DNA of 64,000 nt. Origin: Planctomycetota bacterium. GTDB taxonomy: Bacteria; Planctomycetota; B15-G4; JADJEK01. Positions within the stretch are counted from its first letter, which is position 1. Every line of letters starts with the position of its first letter. The notes below the pieces were generated by a model. The model worked only from the letters and a program-made list of their open reading frames with translations, ran no database searches and had not been told where the DNA came from. Of the stretch, positions 15,524 through 24,279 are shown piece after piece. The stretch lies in assembly GCA_016709145.1 (NCBI GenBank), contig JADJEK010000014.1, forward strand, positions 59,676 to 123,675. Reading direction: 5' to 3'. The position numbers and the translations under genes were made by a program.

Positions 15524-17644
15524 ATGCGAGCGGCGGTCGGGATGGGGTTCTTCGCGTGGTTGGGATTCATCGCGATCGCGTGCGCGGCGTCGGCCCCGAG
15601 CGCCGCCGCCGCCACGATCGAGGACACGAAGGCCGCGGTCCCCGACGCAGCGGCGCGCGACACCGCGCTGAGAGCGCTGCGTTCCCACTTCGCCGCCGAG
15701 TACGCGGATTCGACCGCCGCGGGAAAAGCGGCGCTGGCGCAATCGATGCTGACGATGGCCGAGGCGCTCACCGACGATCCCGTGAATCGCTTCGTGCTGC
15801 TCGATCAAGCGCGAACGCTCGCCGTCCAAGCTGCGCACGTCGAACGCACGTTCGCGGCCATCGACGCGCTCGCTGGGAGCTACGCGATCGACGCACGCGA
15901 CCAACGCTTCGACGCCGTGATCCAACTGTTGCCGAAGGCGGACGCCGAGTTCACGACGATCGCGGACATCGCGTTCGCCTGCGCCGACGAATGCATGAAG
16001 GTCGGCGACGATTCCGGCGCCAACAAGATCGCGAACGCACTCGCCGAGCGTCTGAAGACGACGAACGACGAGTCGCTGCGCCCACGCATGCGCGACCTGC
16101 GCACGGCCGTGAACCTGCGCCTCAAGGTGAAAGCCTGGAAGCGACAGCTCGACGCCAAGCCGGACGACCCCACGGCGAACTTCGAGCTCGGCGCGTACAC
16201 CTGCTTCGTGCTCGGCGACTTCCGACACGGCTTCCCGCTGCTCGCCAAGGGTTCGGACGCGAAGGTCGCGGAGCTCGCGCGCATCGAGCTCGACGATCCG
16301 CAATCGCCCGATACGCAGTTCGACCTCGCCGAGAAGTGGTTCAAGGCCGCCGACTCGATCCGCGACGATCTTCGCGAACCCGCGCTCTTGCGGGCGGCCA
16401 CGTGGTTCCGCACGGCGCAGCCGCGACTGACGGGCCTCAAGCAACAACTCGCGCTCGATCGCCTCGCGAAACTCGGGGCCACGGTCGAACCGTCGACGAC
16501 CACGCCGACGCCACCGGCCGAAACACCGCGCCGCGAAGACGCCTCGGCCGCGACACCTCGGACCAAGCCGTTCTCGACCCCCGCGAAGTACGCGAATCGC
16601 AAGCGCGCCGCGAGCCTCCCCATGGTCGAGCCCGCGCTGGGCTGGCTACGGCGGCACCAGAGCGGACTCGGGTCGTGGTCGGGCGAGTCGTACGTCGAAC
16701 GCTGCACGGACGAACGGTGCGCGAACCTCGGTTCGGCGCAACACGACGTCGGCCTCACGGGCCTCGCACTCCTCGCGTTCCTCGGAGCCGGACACACGCC
16801 GACCGGCGGCCCGTACGCGGACGTGCTCTCGAACGGATTGAAGTACCTGCTCGATCACCAGGACCCGGCCTCGGGCTGCTTCGGCTCTTCGACCAGGCCG
16901 CACGATTTCCTCTACGACCACGCGATCGCGACGATGGCCGTCACCGAGGCGTACGCGCTCACGGGTGCCGCGGAACTCGAGCAGCCGGTGCGGAACGCGG
17001 TGCGGTTCATCGAATCGGCACGCAATCCCGAATCGGCGTGGCGGTACACCGTGCCACCGAACTCCGACAACGACGTGTCGATCACCGGCTGGATGCTGCT
17101 CGCGCTGCGCGGCGCCCAGGACGTGGGCATCTCGATCGATCAGGACGCGATCGTCGACGCCACCGCGTACATCGACTCGATGACCGACGAGAAGACTTGG
17201 CGGACCGGCTACATAACTAAGGGCGGCTATTCGGCGCGTGAGGCCGGCATGGCCGAACGTTGGTCTCCCGAGCGCACCGAAGCGATGACGGCCGCCGCGA
17301 TGCTCTGCCGCATCGTCACGGGCGCGAACCCATCGAAGTCACCCGCGCTGAAGGGCGGCGCCGAACTCGTGCGCGCGCAACTTCCGGCCTGGGACAACGC
17401 CGACTTCTACTACTGGTATTACGGCTCGCAGGTCATGTTCCAACTCGGCGAGCGCGATTGGCAACGCTGGGAAGCGAAGTTGAGCGCCGCGATCCGCTCG
17501 CATCAAGAGACGTCCGGTTGCGCGGCGGGCTCGTGGGATCCAAGCGTGGATCCATGGGGCCACCAAGGCAGCCGCGTGTACGCGACAGCGATCCTGTGCT
17601 TGTGCGTCGAGGCGCCGTATCGCTCGACGCGGATCTTCCGGTGA
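15524..17644 (+). CDS. Secreted squalene-oxidase/prenyltransferase-repeat protein
   Basis: This 706-residue protein starts with a signal peptide (MRAAVGMGFFAWLGFIAIAC, Ala-rich cleavage region near 30) after a GAGGGAG ribosome site. Residues 35-330 are helical and repeat-like. After a Pro/Thr-rich linker, residues 375-700 form an alpha/alpha-barrel of the squalene cyclase/prenyltransferase-repeat type, with recurring GLTGLALLAFLGAGHT, HAIATMAVTEAYALTG, SITGWMLLALRGA and YYGSQVMFQLG blocks. Such secreted versions are frequent in planctomycetes and normally lack the cyclase Asp motif; none is evident here. It is probably periplasmic; function unknown. Confidence 0.82.
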   Translation: MRAAVGMGFFAWLGFIAIACAASAPSAAAATIEDTKAAVPDAAARDTALRALRSHFAAEYADSTAAGKAALAQSMLTMAEALTDDPVNRFVLLDQARTLAVQAAHVERTFAAIDALAGSYAIDARDQRFDAVIQLLPKADAEFTTIADIAFACADECMKVGDDSGANKIANALAERLKTTNDESLRPRMRDLRTAVNLRLKVKAWKRQLDAKPDDPTANFELGAYTCFVLGDFRHGFPLLAKGSDAKVAELARIELDDPQSPDTQFDLAEKWFKAADSIRDDLREPALLRAATWFRTAQPRLTGLKQQLALDRLAKLGATVEPSTTTPTPPAETPRREDASAATPRTKPFSTPAKYANRKRAASLPMVEPALGWLRRHQSGLGSWSGESYVERCTDERCANLGSAQHDVGLTGLALLAFLGAGHTPTGGPYADVLSNGLKYLLDHQDPASGCFGSSTRPHDFLYDHAIATMAVTEAYALTGAAELEQPVRNAVRFIESARNPESAWRYTVPPNSDNDVSITGWMLLALRGAQDVGISIDQDAIVDATAYIDSMTDEKTWRTGYITKGGYSAREAGMAERWSPERTEAMTAAAMLCRIVTGANPSKSPALKGGAELVRAQLPAWDNADFYYWYYGSQVMFQLGERDWQRWEAKLSAAIRSHQETSGCAAGSWDPSVDPWGHQGSRVYATAILCLCVEAPYRSTRIFR

Positions 17645-17668
17645 CAGGCCGCGACGAACGGCGCGACC

Positions 17669-17880
17669 TCAAGTCATCGCCAGCCTGCGCGCTTTCGCGA
17701 TCAAGTACGCGTGCTCCCTGTGATTCGACGTGAGTCGCGCGGCGGCTTCGAAGAGTCCGCGCGCGGCCTCGCGATCACTGATCTCAGTGTGCGTCGGGGA
17801 CGACTCGACCCGCCCCGCTTCGGGGTCGACGACGCCAACGAGACGAGCGGAAGTCTTGCCCGGACGAACAGACGCGATCA
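17669..17880 (-). pseudogene. Short coding-like remnant downstream of the att-like genes
   Basis: Immediately after the stop of the lipocalin-like gene, another minus-strand frame gives a readable stretch ending REAARGLFEAAARLTSNHRE plus about 15 more residues before TGA. The end recalls the C-terminal helical repeats of planctomycete ECF sigma factors (DUF6596 type) or TPR proteins. There is no start codon of its own and nothing complete. It may be a decayed gene tail; chance is possible in such GC-rich DNA. Confidence 0.3.
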
Positions 17881-19002
17881 GATCGGCAACTTCGCGTCGG
17901 GGTCGTAGCCGGTCAGTTCGACGTAGCCGCGCCCGACGGTCACACCGTCCCGCCGCACTTCGATCGGTCCTTCGAAGTACTCGATGCCGTCGACGAGCAC
18001 GCTCGCGTTGACGCAGCGCGAGCTCGCGGCCTCGATCGTGAAGCGCTCGCCCTTGACCGTGACGTCGAACGCCAGCGGGTAGAGCGAACGCTCGTCACGG
18101 CGTCGGCCTGCGATCGTGAAGTCGACGGCGCTCAACGGCGTGACCGCGCCGTCGGCCGCGACCCACGTCCCGCTGGCGAAGTCGACGTTGCCCTGCGCGT
18201 CGCGCAGCACGTAGAGCATCACGTCGCGGCCGTCGTCGAGCTGGATGCTGAACCAATCCCAGCCGACTTGGCGCTCCGTGAGCTGGCTGCTCGAGAACTC
18301 GTGGTCCATCCAGCTCGTGCCGACGACATCGTGATCGACACCTCCCCAACGCACGCGCCCCTGCGTCGTCATGCGCGTGAACGACGCGTACTGACTGGCC
18401 GCGGAGCCGTCGTCGGACTTCTTCGAGTAGCCGCGCTCGCCATGCAGCACGACCGGCTTGGTCGACGTCGCGATCAGTTCGAAGCCGATCGCGCGCGCGT
18501 CGTCTCGCATCGTGAACGCGAAGCCGTCGCCGCGCAGCGCCAGATCCCAACGCCCCGGCGTCCCGGCCGGCGCCTTCGACCACGCCACCACCGGATCGGG
18601 TTCGCGCGGAAAACCGCCGAGCGCGCCGGCCGCGCGCCACAACGTCTCGCTGAACACGTGTTCGCCGGTGCGCAGATCCGTGATCGCGGCGTGTCCCATC
18701 ACCAACGCGTTCGCCGACCAGCGCGAACCCGCGGCCGCCGGGCCAGGATCGACGCCGATGCGGAACAGCGTGAACTGGTAGCCGAATCGCGCGCCCTCGT
18801 GCGGGCCCGCACCGTCGAGATGACCCGTGAAGTACCACCACTCGGTCTTCGACGTGTCGTGCGCGCGATGGTCGCGCGGGAACTCGAACTCGTGGTCGGG
18901 CGAGGCATCCACCCACGGCGCGCGCGTGGGCTCTTCCGTCGCGACGCCGCGCATCGTGAACGCGAGTAAGACCAGCGCGAGCGCGCCCCATCGCTTCCCC
19001 AT
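17878..19002 (-). CDS. AttH/CrtC-like lipocalin-fold protein
   Basis: This 374-residue protein has a signal peptide (MGKRWGALALVLLAFTMRGV) and the EWWYFTGHL motif (54-62) that marks the AttH/carotenoid 1,2-hydratase-like double-lipocalin family, plus GTSWMDHEFSSSQL and GWDWFSIQLDDGRD. In attEFGH-type systems this protein is encoded with an ABC ATPase and two permeases, as here. It probably binds or processes a hydrophobic or amphipathic substrate in the periplasm. Its ATG overlaps the permease stop by one base (TGATG). CrtC activity is unlikely, since no carotenoid genes are nearby. Confidence 0.82.
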   Translation of the reverse strand: MGKRWGALALVLLAFTMRGVATEEPTRAPWVDASPDHEFEFPRDHRAHDTSKTEWWYFTGHLDGAGPHEGARFGYQFTLFRIGVDPGPAAAGSRWSANALVMGHAAITDLRTGEHVFSETLWRAAGALGGFPREPDPVVAWSKAPAGTPGRWDLALRGDGFAFTMRDDARAIGFELIATSTKPVVLHGERGYSKKSDDGSAASQYASFTRMTTQGRVRWGGVDHDVVGTSWMDHEFSSSQLTERQVGWDWFSIQLDDGRDVMLYVLRDAQGNVDFASGTWVAADGAVTPLSAVDFTIAGRRRDERSLYPLAFDVTVKGERFTIEAASSRCVNASVLVDGIEYFEGPIEVRRDGVTVGRGYVELTGYDPDAKLPI

Positions 19003-21554
19003 CAGACGTCCTCCCGACACAGCTCGGTCGCGGGTGCGCGACTCGCGCGCAAGGCCGGCACGATCGCGGCGGCGACCGCGGCCGCGAGCACGGTCGCGAC
19101 CTGCGCGAACACGTCGAGTCCGGGCGCTTCGATCGGAATCGTCCACCCGAAGTAGGCACGATTGATCGCGACCACGAGCACCCACGCCAGCGCGAGCCCG
19201 CCGATCGCTCCGGGCACGAGCCCGAGCAACGCCAGCGCGACGCCCTTGCCGACCCACACGACGAACAGTTGCGCGCGCGTCGCGCCGAGCGAGCGCAGCA
19301 GCGCGATCTCGGCGCGACGCTCGCGCGCCATGACGAGCAACGCGAGCGTCACGCCGGCGACCGCGACCAGCAAGCTCATGCCTTGCAGCACGCCGGTGAT
19401 GACGAACGTCTGATCGAAGATCCGCATGCCGGCCGCGCGCACCGCGGCGCTGCTCGCGAACACCAGTCCGACCGCGGCGAACTCGGTTTGGAACGCCTCG
19501 GTCGCGCGCTCCGCGTCGGCGCCGGGCTCGAGGTAGATCGACAGGTCCGTCGGCGGCCCGGGGCCGAACACCCGCGCATACGTCTCGAGGTCGAGCACGG
19601 CCGCGCCGAACTCCGACGTGTAGTCGTAGAACACGCCCTCGATCGGGAAGCGGAACGCGCCGCGCGCCGTGGTCAACGAGACCGTGTCGCCGACGCCCAA
19701 GCGCAGCGTCCGCGCGAGCGGCTCGCCGAGCAGGACACCGCCGACCTTTACCTGCGCGAACGCGGCCTTCGCGTCGCCTCCCGCGCGATCCGCGAGCAAC
19801 GGGAAGCGATGCTCCCCGCCTTCCAACGCGATGTCGACGCCGCGCACGCGGATGCGTTCGCCGTCCTGCCAGACCAACGTGTCGCGGCACCGATCGACGG
19901 CACGGACCCCGACGGTCGTCCCGATGCGCGTCAGCACGGCGTCGTCGATGCCGCCGGACTCGAGTCCCGTGCGATGCCCCATGCCCGCGACGTAGACGTC
20001 CGCGGAAATCGTGGTCTCGATCCACGACGCAACCGTGCGGCGGAAGCTCGACACCATCAAGGTGATGCCGAGCATCATGCTCACGGCGATCGACAGCGCG
20101 GCGACGGCGAACGACGCGGTCAGCAGCCGCGCGCGCAGGCTCTTCACGCCGAAGCCGAAGCCGAACGTCGTGCGACGCGCCATGCGCCCCGCGAGCACGA
20201 CGACGCCGGGCGCGACCAACGCCGCCGCCACCAACACCGCGAGCCCGAGCACGAATCCTGCGGGCCGCCAAAGCTCGGCGACGATCGCGTACGCGGAACC
20301 GCCGACGACCAACGCCCCGAGTCCGAGCAGCGTGCTGCGGCCCGCGTGGCGCGCGACCTCTTCGTGCGCCTGCCACGCGGCCAGCAGAGTGCGCGGATCG
20401 CGCCGCGCGACGTCGATCGCGGGCCACGCCGCACCGAGCCAAGCGCCGCCGAAGCCGACGAGTCCGGCCAGGGGCCACAGCGTCCACGTCGCGTGCAGCG
20501 CCGTGATCTCCTCGAGCAGGTACAGGTTCGTCATCGTCGCGCTGATCGCGCCGAGGTTGCCGCGCGCGAGCGCGAAGCCGAGCGGCAATCCGATCGCGAT
20601 GCCGATCGCAGCGAACGTGGTCGCCTCGCCGACGATGCACGCGACGATCTGCGCACGCGTGGCGCCGAAGCTGCGCAGCACGCCGAACTCGCGCCGCCGC
20701 CGCGACAACATCGCCTGCGTCGCGCTGGTGACGAGGAACAGTCCGGCGAACACCGCGACGAACGACAGCGCGGTCAAGTTGACGCGGAACGCCTCGAGCA
20801 AGCCGTCCGCGCGCGAGCGCTGCTCGGCGGTCGTGGCGACCAGGACGCCGGACGGCATGCGCCCGGCGAGCCGCGCCCGCACCCGATCGGCGTCGGCACC
20901 GGGACGCAGCTTGACGTCGATGCGCGAGACGCGCCCGTCCTGCGCGAACATCGCCTGGACCTGCGCCAGATCGGCGAACGCCGTGCGCGGCGACAGCAGT
21001 GGCGACTTGTTCGCGAAGTCGAACACGACTCCGAGAACGAGGCGCATCGTTCGCGTCCCGCTGATCGCCGTGAACGAGTCGCCACGCCGCAGGCCGAGCC
21101 GCTCGGCCAATGGCGCCGACAACGCGACGTAGCCCGGAGTCGACAACGGCGCCCCGAGTTCGATCGCGGGACCGACGACGTCCCCGGCATCGAGTTCACC
21201 GGCGCCGACGGCCGCGAAATCGACGCCGTAGAGCTCGAGCGGAACTCGTTGACCGCCGGCCTCCGCGATCGCGATCACGCGCAGGTGCGGCCGCGCCGCG
21301 ATCACGTCGGCGTCGTCGAGCGCGAGCGGCCATGCCGCGTCGTCGACCGTCGCTTCGACGCCCGTGATCGAGAGCTCACAATCGCCCGACACGGCGTCGA
21401 CCGAGGCCGCGAACGCGCCGACGGCGCTCGTGTTCAGCAGGCGGATGCTCGTCACCGACGCGACGCCGAGCGCGACGCCGACGATGCACAGCGCGACCAA
21501 CGACCACGACGCGCGCAGTTGCGCGAACTCCGTCTTCAGGAAGACGCGGAGCAC
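19002..21554 (-). CDS. Large FtsX-family ABC transporter permease (AttF/AttG-like fusion)
   Basis: About 850 residues contain two FtsX/MacB-type units. One anchor helix (LVALCIVGVALGVASVTSIR) precedes an extracytoplasmic domain, followed by three helices around 290-430, further helices (GLVGFGGAWLGAAW, VLGLAVLVAAALVAPGVVVLAG), a second periplasmic domain and a final three-helix bundle. The cytoplasmic loops (RRRREFGVLRSFGATRAQIV and RERRAEIALLRSLGATRAQL) are the coupling helices that contact the ATPase. The start is the GTG after a GGAGG 4 bp upstream, overlapping the ATPase gene. The family extracts lipids or amphiphiles from the membrane or exports peptides. Confidence 0.85.
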   Translation of the reverse strand: MLRVFLKTEFAQLRASWSLVALCIVGVALGVASVTSIRLLNTSAVGAFAASVDAVSGDCELSITGVEATVDDAAWPLALDDADVIAARPHLRVIAIAEAGGQRVPLELYGVDFAAVGAGELDAGDVVGPAIELGAPLSTPGYVALSAPLAERLGLRRGDSFTAISGTRTMRLVLGVVFDFANKSPLLSPRTAFADLAQVQAMFAQDGRVSRIDVKLRPGADADRVRARLAGRMPSGVLVATTAEQRSRADGLLEAFRVNLTALSFVAVFAGLFLVTSATQAMLSRRRREFGVLRSFGATRAQIVACIVGEATTFAAIGIAIGLPLGFALARGNLGAISATMTNLYLLEEITALHATWTLWPLAGLVGFGGAWLGAAWPAIDVARRDPRTLLAAWQAHEEVARHAGRSTLLGLGALVVGGSAYAIVAELWRPAGFVLGLAVLVAAALVAPGVVVLAGRMARRTTFGFGFGVKSLRARLLTASFAVAALSIAVSMMLGITLMVSSFRRTVASWIETTISADVYVAGMGHRTGLESGGIDDAVLTRIGTTVGVRAVDRCRDTLVWQDGERIRVRGVDIALEGGEHRFPLLADRAGGDAKAAFAQVKVGGVLLGEPLARTLRLGVGDTVSLTTARGAFRFPIEGVFYDYTSEFGAAVLDLETYARVFGPGPPTDLSIYLEPGADAERATEAFQTEFAAVGLVFASSAAVRAAGMRIFDQTFVITGVLQGMSLLVAVAGVTLALLVMARERRAEIALLRSLGATRAQLFVVWVGKGVALALLGLVPGAIGGLALAWVLVVAINRAYFGWTIPIEAPGLDVFAQVATVLAAAVAAAIVPALRASRAPATELCREDV

Positions 21555-22237
21555 GGCGCCTCCAAGCGGCCCGAATGCAGCGTCAGCACGCGATCGGCGC
21601 GCGCGGCAAGGTCGCGGTCGTGCGTGACGAACAACAGCGCGGCGCCGCTGTCCTGGACCAACTCGAACAGCAGGTCCATGACGATCGCCGCGTTGCGATC
21701 GTCGAGGTTGCCGGTCGGTTCGTCGGCGAGCACGAGGCGCGGGCCGCGCACCAGTGCGCGACACAACGCGACGCGTTGTTGCTCGCCGCCCGACAGCACG
21801 CCGGCCGGCGCGTGTTCGCGCGCGAGCAACCCGACGCGGTCGAGCAGCTTGCGCGCGGCCGCGACCGCGGGCGCGCTCGGAGCTCCGGCGATCGACGCCG
21901 GCAGCACCACGTTCTCGAGCACGGACAGGTGCGGCAACAGGTGGAAGAACTGGAACACGAGACCGATCGCGTCACGTCGCAAGCGCGTGCGTTGCGCGTC
22001 GTGCAGGGCGGTCAGGTCGGCGCCGTCGAAGTGGATGCGTCCGCGCGTCGGCACGTCGATGCCCGCGGCGAGGTGGATCAGCGTCGACTTGCCACTGCCG
22101 CTGCGGCCGAGCAACGCGACCACTTCGCCGCGCGCCACCGAAAAGCTGACATCGTCCAGCACGGGCACCGCGGCCGCGGCCGCCGCGAACTCGCGGCCCA
22201 CGTGTTCGAACCGTAGCAGGGTGTCGACCGCGCTCAT
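21536..22237 (-). CDS. ABC transporter ATP-binding protein (LolD/MacB type, AttE-like)
   Basis: This 233-residue ATPase is complete, with Walker A GRSGSGKST (44-52), Q-loop VFQFFHLLP, signature LSGGEQQR (148-155), Walker B LVLADEPTGNLD and H-loop FVTHDRD. The start is the ATG after GAGGT in the leader. It overlaps the permease gene by 19 bp, so the two form one exporter of the LolCDE/MacB class. The preceding amidohydrolase ends 57 bp upstream on the same strand, so the transporter is likely in one transcript with the amidoligase genes. Confidence 0.93.
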   Translation of the reverse strand: MSAVDTLLRFEHVGREFAAAAAAVPVLDDVSFSVARGEVVALLGRSGSGKSTLIHLAAGIDVPTRGRIHFDGADLTALHDAQRTRLRRDAIGLVFQFFHLLPHLSVLENVVLPASIAGAPSAPAVAAARKLLDRVGLLAREHAPAGVLSGGEQQRVALCRALVRGPRLVLADEPTGNLDDRNAAIVMDLLFELVQDSGAALLFVTHDRDLAARADRVLTLHSGRLEAPCSASS

Positions 22238-22294
22238 GCTGACCTCTTCGCTGGTTGGGCGGAACATCTCGGCTGGGCGCGCGCGCGGCGACGA

Positions 22295-23041
22295 TCAGAC
22301 CACGGCCAGCGTCTCGGCCAATGCTTCCGTGATCGCGACAAACCAGCGCACGCGTTCGCGCGATGGGCGCGCGGCCACGGCCTGGTTCAGTTCCAGCTCG
22401 ATCCCGGCGTAGACGCGATCGGCGAGACCGCGACGCGTCGCCGTGGTCAGACCGTCCGATACGCCGCGGTACGGCTGGTTGAAGCGGATCCGGACGCCGG
22501 GCAATCGCGCCTCGAGCGCATGGCGCAACTGCGTCGCGATCCGACGCTCGAAGCGCCGGCGCGGGTCGAACAGCACACCGAGGTCGACGCGGCGCGTGAC
22601 GCCGTCGAGGACGGGCGTGAACGAGTGGCACGCGACGTGGACGACGCGGCCGGATCGACGGCGCGCGTGTTCGAGCGCTGCAGCCACGCGCTCGCGATGC
22701 CGACGCCAATGCCGCTCGATCACGGCGCGCGCCGCGGCCGGGTCCAGGTCGCGCGTGAACTCGGAGAACAGGCGCGGATGCCGCAGTGAACGGTTCGTGT
22801 CGACGACCAGGCGCGTGACGGTGGTTGCGAGCATCGGTGCACGCAACACGGCTGCGAGCCGGCGCGCGAGCTCGAGCGCTCCGGCGTCGTAGCCGCGATG
22901 CGACGCGAGCAACTCCCGCGCGCCCGCGAAGCGCTTGCGCAACGTGATCGGAACGCGCGCACTCGCGTGTTCGCACGTGACGACGAGTGCCGTGCGCGGC
23001 GCCGAACGCGCGCTTGCCTGAGCTACGCGCGCGCGGTTCAT
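22295..23041 (-). CDS. N-formylglutamate amidohydrolase family protein
   Basis: This 248-residue member of the N-formylglutamate amidohydrolase family has VVTCEHASARVP, SHRGYDAGALELARRLA, VVDTNRSL and VHVACHSFTP, the metal and substrate residues of this fold. The characterised enzyme in histidine breakdown releases formate from N-formylglutamate. No hut genes are near, and the ATG overlaps the stop of the GCS2-like ligase (ATGA), so here it probably hydrolyses an amide made by the two ligases. It is the fourth gene of the putative peptide-making unit. Confidence 0.87.
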   Translation of the reverse strand: MNRARVAQASARSAPRTALVVTCEHASARVPITLRKRFAGARELLASHRGYDAGALELARRLAAVLRAPMLATTVTRLVVDTNRSLRHPRLFSEFTRDLDPAAARAVIERHWRRHRERVAAALEHARRRSGRVVHVACHSFTPVLDGVTRRVDLGVLFDPRRRFERRIATQLRHALEARLPGVRIRFNQPYRGVSDGLTTATRRGLADRVYAGIELELNQAVAARPSRERVRWFVAITEALAETLAVV

Positions 23042-24279
23042 GCGCCGTACTGCGTGCCGTGTTCGAGGCATTGCGCGAGCTCGCCGTACACGGCGCGCAG
23101 CGTGCCCAGCGTGGGATCGAGTCCGGTGACGCGCAGGATGCGTCGCGCCAGCGGACCGCGCTCGAGGATCGTCTTCAGCGCGCTGCGCACTGGCAGGTTC
23201 TCCTGCGTCTCGTCGACGACTTGCTCCGCGATCTGGCGCCAGACGTCGCCGGCGCGGATCCGCTGCGCGCGCACGCCGAACGCCGCGAGCCACTCGTGGT
23301 CGTCGATGATCGCTTCGTCGGCGTCGCGTGCGCAGCGCAAGAACAACTCGGCCAGGCGTTCGGTCGAGAACACGCGCAGATGGGCTTCGTCGAGCCAACG
23401 GCCGGCGAGCATCGCCTTCAGCGTCGCGACCGTGATCCAAGCGATCGCGATGTCCGCGGCCGGCGTCTCCTGGACGTCGAGCACGCGGATCTCGAACGCG
23501 TCGCGCACGAAGCGCGCGATGACGCCGCGCGAGTTGAAGAACTCGTCTTGCAGCAGGCCGTCGGGATCGTGCGGCGCCGCGTCGCGCCAGATGCGTTCGA
23601 GGATCTCGCTGCGGTACGCCTGCGGCGTGAACACGGCTTCGGGCACGATCAGGCCCGTGACCGACGGGATGCGCGCCTGGTTCTTGCGGTAGACGTCGAG
23701 GCGGTTGTCGAGCCAGCCCGTGCTGCGCCCGTCGACGAACGGCGAACTCGCGGCGAGCGCCGGCAGCAGCGGCAGGATCACGCGCAGCGCCGCGTGCAGC
23801 CGACCGAACTCCTCGGCGTTCCCGAACGGCAGGTTGACGTGGCAGCTCTGCAGGTTCGACCAGCCGTGACCCTTGCAATCGAAGATGCGGTCGTAGGCCG
23901 AGTAGACCTCGCTCGTCTCGTGCGGCCACAGCTTCGTCTGCCGCGCGGGCTCCATCCACGGATGCATCGCCGACGGCAACAGCCGCGCGTTCAGCGGTTC
24001 GAGCAGGCGCTGCGCTTTCGCCAGCGAGGCGTCGAACTGTCCGGGCAGCGGCAGCAGATCCGGCGCCGGTCCGTTCGTCTTCAGCTCGACGACGTGCAAG
24101 ACCAGTTCGTTCGACCACGCGATCGGGCCGTCTTCGAAGTCGCCCGTGATCGTGCCGGCCGCGGCTTCGAGCAAGCGGTCCGCGATCGGCGCGACGTCGA
24201 GCGTGTCGCGGTCGACGATCATGTACTCGAGTTCGATGCCGAAGCCCTCGAACAGGTGCAGCGGGCGACGATCGCTCAT
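23038..24279 (-). CDS. GCS2-family glutamate-cysteine ligase-like amidoligase
   Basis: This 413-residue protein of the carboxylate-amine ligase (GCS2/YbdK) family has FGIELEYMIVDRDT near the N-terminus (metal-binding Glu residues), SAMHPWMEP, GHGWSNLQSCHVNLPFGN and SPFVDGRSTGWLDNRLDVYR. It would form a gamma-glutamyl-type amide bond using ATP. Overlaps on both sides (ATGA with the RimK-like gene upstream and the amidohydrolase downstream) tie it to those enzymes. The amine substrate is unknown; glutathione synthesis is less likely because no glutathione synthetase is present. Confidence 0.87.
   Translation of the reverse strand: MSDRRPLHLFEGFGIELEYMIVDRDTLDVAPIADRLLEAAAGTITGDFEDGPIAWSNELVLHVVELKTNGPAPDLLPLPGQFDASLAKAQRLLEPLNARLLPSAMHPWMEPARQTKLWPHETSEVYSAYDRIFDCKGHGWSNLQSCHVNLPFGNAEEFGRLHAALRVILPLLPALAASSPFVDGRSTGWLDNRLDVYRKNQARIPSVTGLIVPEAVFTPQAYRSEILERIWRDAAPHDPDGLLQDEFFNSRGVIARFVRDAFEIRVLDVQETPAADIAIAWITVATLKAMLAGRWLDEAHLRVFSTERLAELFLRCARDADEAIIDDHEWLAAFGVRAQRIRAGDVWRQIAEQVVDETQENLPVRSALKTILERGPLARRILRVTGLDPTLGTLRAVYGELAQCLEHGTQYGA

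Noticed and set aside
17878..19002. Carotenoid 1,2-hydratase
   Set aside because: The fold is shared, but the operon context is an ABC exporter of the att type and no carotenoid genes are in the window.
22295..23041. N-formylglutamate amidohydrolase as part of histidine breakdown
   Set aside because: No hutH, hutU or hutI genes are present and the gene overlaps a GCS2-type ligase, so another amide substrate is more likely.
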